Assembly: GCA_015055785.1 (NCBI GenBank)
Contig: SVHQ01000030.1
Location: 1-12,778 of the forward strand
Source: Clostridiales bacterium
Lineage (GTDB): Bacteria > Bacillota_A > Clostridia > Christensenellales > Borkfalkiaceae
Direction: 5' to 3'
DNA: 12,778 nt
In this document: positions 6,221 through 12,778 of the stretch, piece by piece
How positions within the stretch are numbered: position 1 is the first letter of the stretch
Layout of the letters: each line of letters opens with the position of its first letter
Notes under the pieces: generated by a model
Told to the model about the DNA's origin: nothing
What the model saw: the letters and a program-made list of their open reading frames with translations, nothing else
The model's database searches: none
Position numbers and translations under genes: made by a program

Positions 6221-6994
6221 TTATGTAGAAGAAATTTTATTGTTTTTCAGCATAGTCAATTTGTATTCCTTGGGGGAAACGCCCGTGATTTTCTTGAAAT
6301 ATCTTGAAAAATAAAGCGGGTCGGAGAAACCGGACATTTCAGCGATTTCCTTGATGGTATAATCGCTGTCGTCGTTATTACGGTGTATCAACAATTGCTT
6401 GGCGCAATCGATACGCTTCTCCATTAAATACGCCAAGGGCGATACGCCGTGTTCCTTGATGAATATTTTTCGAATATATTCTTTGGAATACGGAATGGAA
6501 TCATACGCACTATCCAAGGAGAAGTCGCAATCGGTATAGTTGTTGATAATTGCTTCTTGGATGGGTTGGGTGATTTTTGAAACAGGCGAGGATTTAATTA
6601 AGAAATCAAGGCTGGCAACGATAGAGTGGGTTAATGAAAGAAGGAAGTCGCTCTGTGTTGAGGACAGGTGGAAATATTTGTAGGCAAGTTCCATCAGCGT
6701 ATACAAATCTTTTGTGTAACTGCTCGACTCGATTAAAATGGGCTTCTTCACATTAGGATTCCACGCTTCAATGGTCAAGTGAATATTTTTAAATCCACTC
6801 GACGAACTGTTATAATGCTGCAAATTGGGCGGAATACAAATGACTTGTCCCTTTTGGTAAGCAAGGGTTTCTCCCGTTTCAAAGGTAAATACGCCTTTTC
6901 CTTCGGTAACATAAATGATTTCCCAAAACAAATGCTTATGTTGTTTTACGGTAAAAGTTTTCAAATGTTTTTCGATATAATTTACAATTGCCAT
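6221..6994 (-). CDS. AraC-family transcriptional regulator, cupin sensor domain
   Basis: A 257-residue protein. The N-terminal half is a cupin-type sugar-sensing domain (H19, H21, E25, then VTEGKGVFTF and a PPNLQHYNS segment). The C-terminal half is the AraC DNA-binding domain with two helix-turn-helix motifs: the first at about 157-185 (YSKEYIRKIFIKEHGVSP), the second from about 211 (IKEIAEMSGFSDPLYFSRYFKKITGVSPKEY, the family signature). I place the start at 6994 because AGGAG lies five bases upstream. The longer reading frame from 7114 is rejected: its start lies upstream of the promoter -10. The gene sits between the two operons that carry matching twin boxes and is most likely their activator, responding to a sugar or pathway intermediate. 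Confidence 0.92.
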   Translation of the reverse strand: MAIVNYIEKHLKTFTVKQHKHLFWEIIYVTEGKGVFTFETGETLAYQKGQVICIPPNLQHYNSSSSGFKNIHLTIEAWNPNVKKPILIESSSYTKDLYTLMELAYKYFHLSSTQSDFLLSLTHSIVASLDFLIKSSPVSKITQPIQEAIINNYTDCDFSLDSAYDSIPYSKEYIRKIFIKEHGVSPLAYLMEKRIDCAKQLLIHRNNDDSDYTIKEIAEMSGFSDPLYFSRYFKKITGVSPKEYKLTMLKNNKISST

Positions 6995-7069
6995 ATTTGC
7001 TCCTATGCTTGAAAATATGTTCAACCGCTCAAAATTAGTTTGTTCCAATGTAAGTGGAAATTTGTAATT

Positions 7070-7098
7070 ATTATAAAAGCTAAGTGCGATTTTGTCAA
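7070..7098 (-). promoter_or_regulatory. araC promoter, perfect sigma-A consensus
   Basis: On the minus strand TTGACA (7098-7093), exactly 17 bp, then TATAAT (7075-7070). The expected start near 7063 gives a leader of about 69 bases to the ATG at 6994. The putative AraC box at 7118-7131 lies 20 bp upstream of this -35, so the regulator may also influence its own gene. Confidence 0.85.
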
Positions 7099-7117
7099 TA
7101 AGAAAAATCGACATTTG

Positions 7118-7180
7118 TCTAAATTGTCCATAAAAAAAACTGTTTTTACTATGGCAAGTAAAAAACGGTCATGTTACAAT
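7118..7180 (+). promoter_or_regulatory. Promoter of the kdu/ABC operon with putative AraC twin box
   Basis: TCTAAATTGTCCAT (7118-7131) and CTATGGC (7149-7155) recur here with exactly the same spacing as before the GH94 gene. The TTNNCYAT direct repeat has the same 21-bp period (7124 and 7145). The -10 is TACAAT at 7175-7180, with no recognisable -35, again suggesting activator dependence. Expected start near 7187, leader of about 67 bases to the ATG at 7254. Confidence 0.68.
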
Positions 7181-7253
7181 GATAATAGGCAATAATGCAT
7201 ACCGAGAAAATAATTTGTACGGCAAGGGAATATTTTCCAAAAAGGAGAAGAGT

Positions 7254-8096
7254 ATGGGCTGTGGAAAAGAGTTTCAAATAGGCGCGAGGATCCATGATTT
7301 ATTACAAGACAGTCATTCGGATATGTCGGCGGCGCTCGCAGATGCCTCGGTGAAATGCGTACAGCTCACGCTGCCTAAATTTGTGCGGTGGAGCGAATCA
7401 CCGCAAAATTACTCGTTTGAAAAAATCCAAAAAATACAAGCCGACTTTGAAAAAGCGAATGTAGATATCAGTGTCTTAAGTTGTTACATAAATCCGCTTG
7501 CGGAGAACGTAAAAAAGGAACAAGACACTTTTTGTCGTTTTATCGATTATGCGGCGGCGATGGGTGTAAAGATTGTGGGAACGGAAACGGGAAGCGTGGT
7601 TAGCGACCTGCGAGAATATCAAGCCAATTACACGGAAGAAAACTTTACCAAGCTTATTGAAGTGTTGAAGCCCATGGTTGCGTATGCAATGGAACGTAGG
7701 GTAACGGTCGGTATTGAGAGTGTAGCGTATTATCCCGTTTACGACGAAAAGACGTTTGCACGCTTAAAAAATGCATTTCCTAAAGGCTCGATTTGTTGCA
7801 TTTTTGACCCGACGAATCTTTTGCATATCGGCAATTATCAGAACCAAAGAGAAATTTTTGAAAACTTTGTACGCGTGCACGCAGGCGATATACGCGTAGT
7901 GCATTTGAAGGATTTTGCCGTGGTGAACGGGTGGTTGGAAGAACGCCCCTTGTTTGAAGGTGAATTGGACGTGAGGTTCGTGATTGAATTATTGAAAAAA
8001 TATCAAGTTTCAGCAGATTTGATTGTAGAAAATGCAAGAGACGTAGAAAATTATAAACACATAAGAAATCAATTAGAAACCATTATTGGAGGGTAA
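7254..8096 (+). CDS. TIM-barrel sugar isomerase/epimerase (AP-endonuclease-2 / xylose isomerase-like)
   Basis: A 280-residue protein of the TIM-barrel fold used by D-tagatose 3-epimerase, IolE-type and xylose isomerase-like enzymes. Putative metal ligands appear in the expected order and spacing: E155 (TVGIES), D185 (IFDPTN), H209 (VRVHAGD) and E259 (LIVENA); H217 and K219 (VVHLKDF) are also typical. Members isomerise, epimerise or dehydrate sugars and cyclitols, or act on 3-keto sugars formed by Gfo/Idh enzymes; which applies is unknown. The start is the ATG at 7254, six bases after AAAGGAG. The longer frame from 7179 begins inside the -10 box and is rejected. It is first in the operon with kduI (5 bp downstream), whose ribosome binding site lies in its last codons. 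Confidence 0.82.
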   Translation: MGCGKEFQIGARIHDLLQDSHSDMSAALADASVKCVQLTLPKFVRWSESPQNYSFEKIQKIQADFEKANVDISVLSCYINPLAENVKKEQDTFCRFIDYAAAMGVKIVGTETGSVVSDLREYQANYTEENFTKLIEVLKPMVAYAMERRVTVGIESVAYYPVYDEKTFARLKNAFPKGSICCIFDPTNLLHIGNYQNQREIFENFVRVHAGDIRVVHLKDFAVVNGWLEERPLFEGELDVRFVIELLKKYQVSADLIVENARDVENYKHIRNQLETIIGG

Positions 8097-8101
8097 AAGT
8101 A

Positions 8102-8932
8102 ATGGAAATAAGACAAGCGGCAAACGCAAAAGACGTAAAACATTACACCACGGAAAGATTAAGAGAGGAATTCCATATCGCAAATCTTTTCACGAAAGAT
8201 AATGTAAAAATGGTGTATAGCCATATCGACCGTATTATTACGGCGGGTTTCATGCCTGTTCATCAAACGCTGAAATTGGAAGCAGGAAAAGAGCTTGCGG
8301 CGGACTATTTTTTGCAAAGACGTGAAATGGGCTGTATCAATATCGGTGGCAAGGGTATCATCACGGTCGATGGCAAAGAATACGAAATGAATCCCCGTGA
8401 CGGCATGTATATCGGTATGGGTAATAAGGAAATTACGTTTAGAAGCTGTGACAAAAACGCTCCTGCAAAATTCTACGTTAGCTCTTGCCCTGCGCATACG
8501 ACCTACCCCACGGTGAAAATCGATATCACGAAAGCCAAGAAAGTACCTTGCGGTAGCGTAGAAGAATGCAATAAACGTGTTATCAACCAGTACATACATC
8601 CTGAAGTAATGAAGAGCTGCCAGCTTGCTATGGGCTTGACGCAGTTGGAAGTAGGCTCAAATTGGAACACGATGCCTAGCCATACGCACGACAGAAGAAT
8701 GGAAGTGTACATGTATTTGGATATGGGTGAAAACGACGTGGTATTCCATATGATGGGTGAGCCTACGGAAACAAGACATATCATTATGCACAATGAAGAA
8801 GCGGTAATTTCGCCGTCTTGGTCTATTCACTCTGGTGTAGGTACGAAAAACTATTCGTTCATTTGGGCAATGTGTGGTGAAAACCAAGAATTTACCGATA
8901 TGGACCATATTCAAACGAAAGATTTGATGTAA
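8102..8932 (+). CDS. kduI: 4-deoxy-L-threo-5-hexosulose-uronate ketol-isomerase (KduI)
   Basis: A 276-residue protein, nearly the same length as E. coli KduI. It matches throughout, from MEIRQAANAKDVKHYTTERLREEF at the start to the cupin core. The four zinc ligands are present as H194, H196 and E201 (in PSHTHDRRMEVYMY) and H243 (in SIHSGVG), each exactly two below the E. coli numbering. The enzyme converts 5-keto-4-deoxyuronate, formed spontaneously from unsaturated uronates, to 2,5-diketo-3-deoxygluconate (EC 5.3.1.17) in the cytoplasm. This is a step in pectin and glycosaminoglycan breakdown. Its start is set by GGAGGG eight bases upstream, overlapping the stop of the TIM-barrel gene, which suggests translational coupling. 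It is followed after 10 bp by kduD, the next pathway step. Confidence 0.95.
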   Translation: MEIRQAANAKDVKHYTTERLREEFHIANLFTKDNVKMVYSHIDRIITAGFMPVHQTLKLEAGKELAADYFLQRREMGCINIGGKGIITVDGKEYEMNPRDGMYIGMGNKEITFRSCDKNAPAKFYVSSCPAHTTYPTVKIDITKAKKVPCGSVEECNKRVINQYIHPEVMKSCQLAMGLTQLEVGSNWNTMPSHTHDRRMEVYMYLDMGENDVVFHMMGEPTETRHIIMHNEEAVISPSWSIHSGVGTKNYSFIWAMCGENQEFTDMDHIQTKDLM

Positions 8933-8942
8933 GGAGTAAATT

Positions 8943-9737
8943 ATGGAAAATATGTTTTCTTTAAAAGGTAAAGTAGCGCTTGTTACTGGTGCAAGCTACG
9001 GCATCGGTTTTGCGATTGCAAAAGCTTTTGCAAAGGCGGGTGCGACGATTGTTTTTAACGACATCAAGCAAGAGCTTGTCGATAAGGGCTTGGCGTCTTA
9101 CGAAGAGGAAGGCATCAAAGCGCACGGCTATGTTTGCGACGTGACGGACGAGAATGCGGTCAACGCTTTTGTGTCTACCGTAGAAAAGGAAATCGGCGTG
9201 ATTGATATTCTTGTCAATAACGCAGGCATTATCAAACGTATCCCCATGCATGAAATGAGCGCGGCAGAGTTTAGACAAGTTATCGACGTGGACCTGAATG
9301 CACCGTTTATTTGCGCGAAAGCGGTTATCCCTTCGATGATTAAGAAGGGGGGAGGTAAAATCATCAACATTTGTTCGATGATGAGTGAGCTTGGAAGAGA
9401 AACCGTATCGGCATACGCAGCGGCGAAAGGCGGTCTTAAGATGCTTACGAGAAATATCGCAAGTGAATACGGCGAGTACAATATTCAATGCAACGGTATC
9501 GGCCCTGGGTACATAGCAACTCCTCAAACGGCACCTTTGAGAGAAAGACAGGCAGACGGCAGCCGCCATCCATTCGACAGCTTTATTATCGCGAAAACAC
9601 CTGCTGCTCGTTGGGGGAATCCCGAAGACTTAGCAGGGCCTGCGGTGTTCCTTGCGAGCGAAGCGTCTAATTTTGTAAACGGACATGTTTTATACGTGGA
9701 CGGCGGTATCTTGGCTTACATAGGCAAACAGCCCTGA
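8943..9737 (+). CDS. kduD: 2-dehydro-3-deoxy-D-gluconate 5-dehydrogenase (KduD), SDR family
   Basis: A 264-residue classical short-chain dehydrogenase: cofactor motif TGASYGIG (16-22), NNAG (92-95), and catalytic S145, Y158 and K162 (YAAAK). The C-terminal part (GPGYIATPQTAPLR, then HPFDSFIIAKTPAARWG and VNGHVLYVDGG) is characteristic of the KduD / gluconate 5-dehydrogenase group. It reduces 2,5-diketo-3-deoxygluconate to 2-keto-3-deoxygluconate with NAD(P)H. Close homologues are often named gluconate 5-dehydrogenase, and sequence alone does not fully separate the two, but the adjacent kduI favours KduD. AAGGAG six bases upstream sets the start and overlaps the kduI stop. The kinase and aldolase that would finish the route (KdgK, KdgA) are not in the window. 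Confidence 0.88.
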   Translation: MENMFSLKGKVALVTGASYGIGFAIAKAFAKAGATIVFNDIKQELVDKGLASYEEEGIKAHGYVCDVTDENAVNAFVSTVEKEIGVIDILVNNAGIIKRIPMHEMSAAEFRQVIDVDLNAPFICAKAVIPSMIKKGGGKIINICSMMSELGRETVSAYAAAKGGLKMLTRNIASEYGEYNIQCNGIGPGYIATPQTAPLRERQADGSRHPFDSFIIAKTPAARWGNPEDLAGPAVFLASEASNFVNGHVLYVDGGILAYIGKQP

Positions 9738-9790
9738 TTTGTTTATAATCGCTGAGAATTTATTTAATTAAAAAATCACAGGAGAAGAAA

Positions 9791-10768
9791 ATGAGTGAAC
9801 TTGTGAATGTAACAATAGAGTCGGAGAGGAAAGATAATTCTCAAACTCCAAAAAACAGAAAACTGAACGGTAAAAACAGTTTTGGGAAGAATATTCCTTT
9901 CTATTTAATTTTACTCCCTGCAGTAATAACCGTCTTTATGGTGCAATACTTGCCGATGTTCGGGCTTTTACTTGCTTTTAAAGATTATAACGTAAGACAG
10001 GGGATTTTTGGCAGTCCTTGGGCGGAGATGAGCGGATTTGCAAATTTTGTACAAATCTTTCAAACACCTGCTTTTTTGGACTCTGTATGGAATACCCTTT
10101 GGCTGAACGTTTTATCGTTGATATTCAGCTTCCCTGCACCAATCATTCTTGCGTTGTTAATCAACGAGATTGGCCATACGGGTTTTAAGCGTACAGTGCA
10201 AACCATCAGCTATCTTCCGCACTTCCTTTCAATTGCGGCGGTTACGACGATGGTCAATCAGTTGCTTGGCAACTATGGTTTATTGAATGCTGTGTTGCAA
10301 CCCCTTGGGTTAGAACCCATATATCTGCTTGAACAGGAAAAAGCGTTTGTACCTACATACGTGATTACGGAAATTTGGCAGACGGTCGGATGGGGGACGA
10401 TAGTATATCTTGCGACCATCACGGGTATTAATTCGGATTTGTACGAAGCGGCACAAATTGATGGTGCGAATCGCTTCCAACAAGTACTGAATATAACACT
10501 TCCCTCGATTTTACCAACGACAATGATTTTGCTAATCATGAAAATGGGGACGTTGTTCGGCTCTTCGTTTGAAATGGTATATGGTTTACAAAATCCCGTT
10601 GCTTGGACGAAGGACGTTATCGCTACCGCCATTTATAAATACGGTATTGGGCAAGGCGAATTTGAGGTTTCAACGGCACTTGGCTTGATGCAAGGCGTTA
10701 TAGCGTTTAGCTTGACGTTTGTTGCGAACACTATCTCCAAGAAAGTTTCGGATGTATCTATGTGGTAA
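9791..10768 (+). CDS. ABC transporter permease, LplB-type (oligosaccharide importer)
   Basis: A 325-residue integral membrane protein with a polar N-terminal tail (about residues 1-33) and the first membrane segment at about 36-60 (FYLILLPAVITVFMVQYLPMFG), typical of LplB/YteP permeases. A second segment lies at about 100-125 and others follow to the C-terminus. The cytoplasmic EAA loop that contacts the ATPase is EAAQIDGANRFQQVLNITLP, starting at E219. These permeases pair with a YtcP-type partner and a large lipoprotein to import oligosaccharides, often uronate-containing ones such as unsaturated rhamnogalacturonan products. AGGAG lies six bases upstream of the ATG. It is 53 bp after kduD with no terminator visible, and is followed after 11 bp by its partner. 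No ATPase gene is present in the window; such systems usually share an MsmX-type ATPase. Confidence 0.92.
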   Translation: MSELVNVTIESERKDNSQTPKNRKLNGKNSFGKNIPFYLILLPAVITVFMVQYLPMFGLLLAFKDYNVRQGIFGSPWAEMSGFANFVQIFQTPAFLDSVWNTLWLNVLSLIFSFPAPIILALLINEIGHTGFKRTVQTISYLPHFLSIAAVTTMVNQLLGNYGLLNAVLQPLGLEPIYLLEQEKAFVPTYVITEIWQTVGWGTIVYLATITGINSDLYEAAQIDGANRFQQVLNITLPSILPTTMILLIMKMGTLFGSSFEMVYGLQNPVAWTKDVIATAIYKYGIGQGEFEVSTALGLMQGVIAFSLTFVANTISKKVSDVSMW

Positions 10769-10779
10769 GGAGAAGGATT

Positions 10780-11709
10780 ATGAGAGAAAAGACAGAAAAG
10801 AAAAAAACAGTGGGAAAGCCATCTGTTGGAAGACGAATTTTCATTGTTTGCAATACGGTATTTCTTTTGTTAATATCCTTTGCATTCATTGCGCCGTACT
10901 TGAATATTTTGGCGAAATCCTTTAATTCTGCAAAAGATACCATGTTGGGAGGGGTGACCTTTTTTCCGAGAGTATTTACTTGGGATAATTACGACATTGT
11001 TTTGAAAGACCCTAATATTGGACAAAGCGCATTGATTTCTGTATTGCGAGTTGTTTCAGGTTCGTTGTTTAGCTTGTTTTTACAATATTCCGTTGCATAC
11101 GTGCTGCTCAGAAAAGGTTTGCCGTTTAGAAAAGCGATTGTAATGTTTTTTACAATCCCTATGTTTATCAACGGTGGATTGATTTCCGAATACATCATCT
11201 ATGCGAAATTAAACTTGTATAACAATTTCCTCATATATATTTTACCAGCGTCGTTCAGCTTTTATAATATGGTCATCATAAGAACGTATTTACAGGGGAT
11301 TCCCGAATCTTTGCTTGAATCGGCAAGACTGGACGGTGCAGGTGAGTTTACGATTTTGTGGAAAATTATGTTGCCATTGTCCATGCCAATCGTTGCCACG
11401 ATTTTGTTGTGGTGCGCCGTAGCGCATTGGAACGACTGGGCGAGAACCTTATACTTTGTGGATAATCCTGAGTTATATACGTTGCAGTATCGGTTGATGT
11501 TGGCACAAAAAGAGGCGGAATCCTTACAGCAAATGATTCAAAATGCAATGGAAACGGGGCGTCCGCTCGGTACAATTGATTCTGATATTTCAGGCGAATC
11601 TGTTCAAGCGGCGCAAACGATTATTACAACCATTCCTATCGTATTAACCTATCCGTTCTTTCAAAGATATTTTGTTTCGGGCGTTACGATGGGTAGTGTA
11701 AAAGAATAA
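10780..11709 (+). CDS. ABC transporter permease, YtcP/MalG-type (oligosaccharide importer)
   Basis: A 309-residue partner permease: short basic N-terminus, first membrane segment at about 20-42 (IVCNTVFLLLISFAFIAPYL), further hydrophobic segments, and the EAA loop ESARLDGAGEFTILWKIMLP from E180. The C-terminus YFVSGVTMGSVKE matches the usual YtcP-type ending (xxVKG/E). It forms the translocation pore with the preceding permease. The ATG at 10780 has AAGGAG seven bases upstream. A GTG at 10762 in the same frame overlaps the end of the previous gene and has no proper ribosome binding site. The gap to the binding-protein gene is 40 bp. Confidence 0.92.
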   Translation: MREKTEKKKTVGKPSVGRRIFIVCNTVFLLLISFAFIAPYLNILAKSFNSAKDTMLGGVTFFPRVFTWDNYDIVLKDPNIGQSALISVLRVVSGSLFSLFLQYSVAYVLLRKGLPFRKAIVMFFTIPMFINGGLISEYIIYAKLNLYNNFLIYILPASFSFYNMVIIRTYLQGIPESLLESARLDGAGEFTILWKIMLPLSMPIVATILLWCAVAHWNDWARTLYFVDNPELYTLQYRLMLAQKEAESLQQMIQNAMETGRPLGTIDSDISGESVQAAQTIITTIPIVLTYPFFQRYFVSGVTMGSVKE

Positions 11710-11749
11710 GTAAAAAATTAAAAATAGATAAATAAGGAGAAAAAGGAAC

Positions 11750-12778
11750 ATGAAAAAGATTTTAACAAGAGCATTATGTGTGACTATGTGCGCGGCATTT
11801 ATAGGCTCGGCTGTGGGTTGCGGAGAGAAAGGTACGGCTTCTGATTCGATAGATACGAATTATCAGTGGTTAGACGCAAGCTTAACAGATACTTCGCAAT
11901 TGTCTGATTATGCAGGTCAAAATAAGATTCAACTCACTGCATGGAACGTTTCTGAAAGACTTTCGGGGAAAAAATCCAGCGATGACGTTGTGTCTAAAGA
12001 GATTGAGCGTGTTACCGGCGTTTCCTTTAAGGAAAACGGTATCGTGGACAATAAGGACTCCACAGCAGAGCAGCGTTATAATCAGCTTAGCATGACAGGA
12101 CTTCCCGACATTGCTTATGGTAGGGGATGGATTGATTCCGATGCATTGTGGGATTTGACCGACCTTATAGACAAATATTGCCCTACGATTAAGGCGCGTA
12201 TGCCTGAATCGGTATGGAAAGCTACGCAGGTTACGGGCGGTCAAGCGGGTAAAGTATACGGTATTCCTTATGCGCTCGGTAACGTTGGTCTTTCTGAAAT
12301 TGATACTGAAGCCGACCCGCAAAAGACGATTATGTTTGAATATAACCACGAACCTTACCCTTATATCATGGTTCGTGATGACGTTTTGAAAGAGGCTTAC
12401 CCCGAAGCGAAAACGCAGGCGGAAATTGATGCGTTGTATGAAGAGCAGGGATATTTCACGGAAGAAGATTTGTTTGATGTGGAAATTACGTCTGCTGAGC
12501 AGTTTAGAACGGAATTCTTGCCCAAGATTCAAAAGGTATTGGACACGACGAAGAATGCGGATGGTACCTATCGTTACACGATGAAGGGCGGCAGAAAAGT
12601 TAAAGCGATGTTGGTGACAGGCGGTCAAGATGCCGACACGTGGGATTTCATGGGCGTTACCATTCCTAAATTGCTTGGCGCAACGGGTACCCACTACAAT
12701 ACGCACTTTACTTATTGGGATAAGCAAACGAAGAAAATCGAGCTGATGTTGACGCAAGATTTCTATAAGGATGAAGTA
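11750..12778 (+). CDS. ABC transporter solute-binding lipoprotein, N-terminal part (runs off the right edge)
   Basis: Open from an ATG at 11750 to the window end, 343 codons without a stop. A lipoprotein signal peptide opens it: MKKILTRA, a hydrophobic stretch, and a lipobox AVGC with the lipidated C24 (Ala instead of Leu/Val/Ile at -3). The mature part starts with a short linker, then QLTAWNVSERLSG, a GLPDIAYGRG segment, a WDLTDLIDKY segment and KVYGIPYA. These are features of the large (about 500-550 residue) LplA/YtcQ-type binding proteins of oligosaccharide importers. The protein would sit on the outer face of the membrane and deliver the saccharide to the two permeases encoded just upstream. 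AAGGAG lies 10 bases before the ATG. The ligand is unknown; the operon context suggests a uronate-containing or related saccharide. Confidence 0.9.
   Translation, partial: MKKILTRALCVTMCAAFIGSAVGCGEKGTASDSIDTNYQWLDASLTDTSQLSDYAGQNKIQLTAWNVSERLSGKKSSDDVVSKEIERVTGVSFKENGIVDNKDSTAEQRYNQLSMTGLPDIAYGRGWIDSDALWDLTDLIDKYCPTIKARMPESVWKATQVTGGQAGKVYGIPYALGNVGLSEIDTEADPQKTIMFEYNHEPYPYIMVRDDVLKEAYPEAKTQAEIDALYEEQGYFTEEDLFDVEITSAEQFRTEFLPKIQKVLDTTKNADGTYRYTMKGGRKVKAMLVTGGQDADTWDFMGVTIPKLLGATGTHYNTHFTYWDKQTKKIELMLTQDFYKDEV

Noticed and set aside
6995..7114. N-terminal extension of the AraC-family protein from an ATG at 7114
   Set aside because: The consensus promoter TTGACA-N17-TATAAT (7098-7070) lies inside this extension, so the ATG at 7114 would be upstream of the transcript start. 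The ATG at 6994 has a good AGGAG.
7179..7253. N-terminal extension of the TIM-barrel protein from an ATG at 7179
   Set aside because: It begins within the TACAAT -10 box. The 25 extra residues do not resemble the family, and AAAGGAG precedes the ATG at 7254.
8961..9569. 202-codon open frame antisense to kduD
   Set aside because: It is an antisense shadow of a clear SDR gene and its translation has no family features.
9738..9790. Internal promoter between kduD and the first permease gene (TATAAT at 9744-9749)
   Set aside because: No -35-like hexamer at 16-18 bp upstream and no AraC-type box. The 53-bp gap fits read-through from the upstream promoter, so I do not annotate it.
11882..12757. 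291-codon open frame antisense to the binding-protein gene
   Set aside because: The plus strand encodes a lipoprotein with signal peptide, ribosome binding site and binding-protein motifs. The antisense product is Arg/Phe/Ile-rich with no recognisable fold.

Overview
The window reads as one carbohydrate-utilisation locus from a moderately AT-rich Gram-positive anaerobe, most likely a gut-type Clostridia/Bacillota lineage. The support is strong AGGAG-type ribosome binding sites, consensus sigma-A promoters, an LplB/YtcP-style two-permease ABC importer with a lipoprotein binding protein, and closely packed same-strand genes. A lower rank cannot be read from the sequence alone. Every protein assignment was made by eye from motifs, without a database search.

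Layout. Positions 1-959 (minus strand) hold the 5' part of an M20-type amidohydrolase and, upstream of it, a TetR-family repressor. Positions 960-1495 are non-coding and hold an unusual promoter-operator region: a tandem triplication in which each unit carries a leftward promoter, a rightward promoter and a TAAC-N6-GTTA operator. The rightward promoters lead to a first Gfo/Idh/MocA dehydrogenase (1496-2443). The same operator lies in the promoter of the amidohydrolase, so TetR probably controls both sides.

Positions 2576-6219 hold a GH94-family disaccharide phosphorylase followed by a second, cysteine-rich Gfo/Idh/MocA dehydrogenase. A convergent AraC-family regulator ends 1 bp from the dehydrogenase (6221-6994). 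Divergent from araC runs a second operon: a TIM-barrel sugar epimerase/isomerase (7254-8096), KduI (8102-8932), KduD (8943-9737), two ABC permeases (9791-10768 and 10780-11709) and a solute-binding lipoprotein cut by the window end (11750 onward). The promoters before the GH94 gene and before the TIM-barrel gene share a long, identically spaced element (TCTAAATTGTCCAT, then CTATGGC at the same distance, then a -10 box). It is the likely binding site of the AraC protein.

How it may work together. The importer brings in a small saccharide. The GH94 enzyme would split a disaccharide with phosphate to glucose-1-phosphate (or a related sugar phosphate). KduI and KduD convert 5-keto-4-deoxyuronate to 2-keto-3-deoxygluconate, so a uronic-acid-derived substrate is implied. 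The two dehydrogenases and the TIM-barrel enzyme point to an additional oxidation/isomerisation step on the sugar. I do not recognise this exact combination as a described pathway. The substrate is unknown, and no polysaccharide lyase or unsaturated uronyl hydrolase is in the window.
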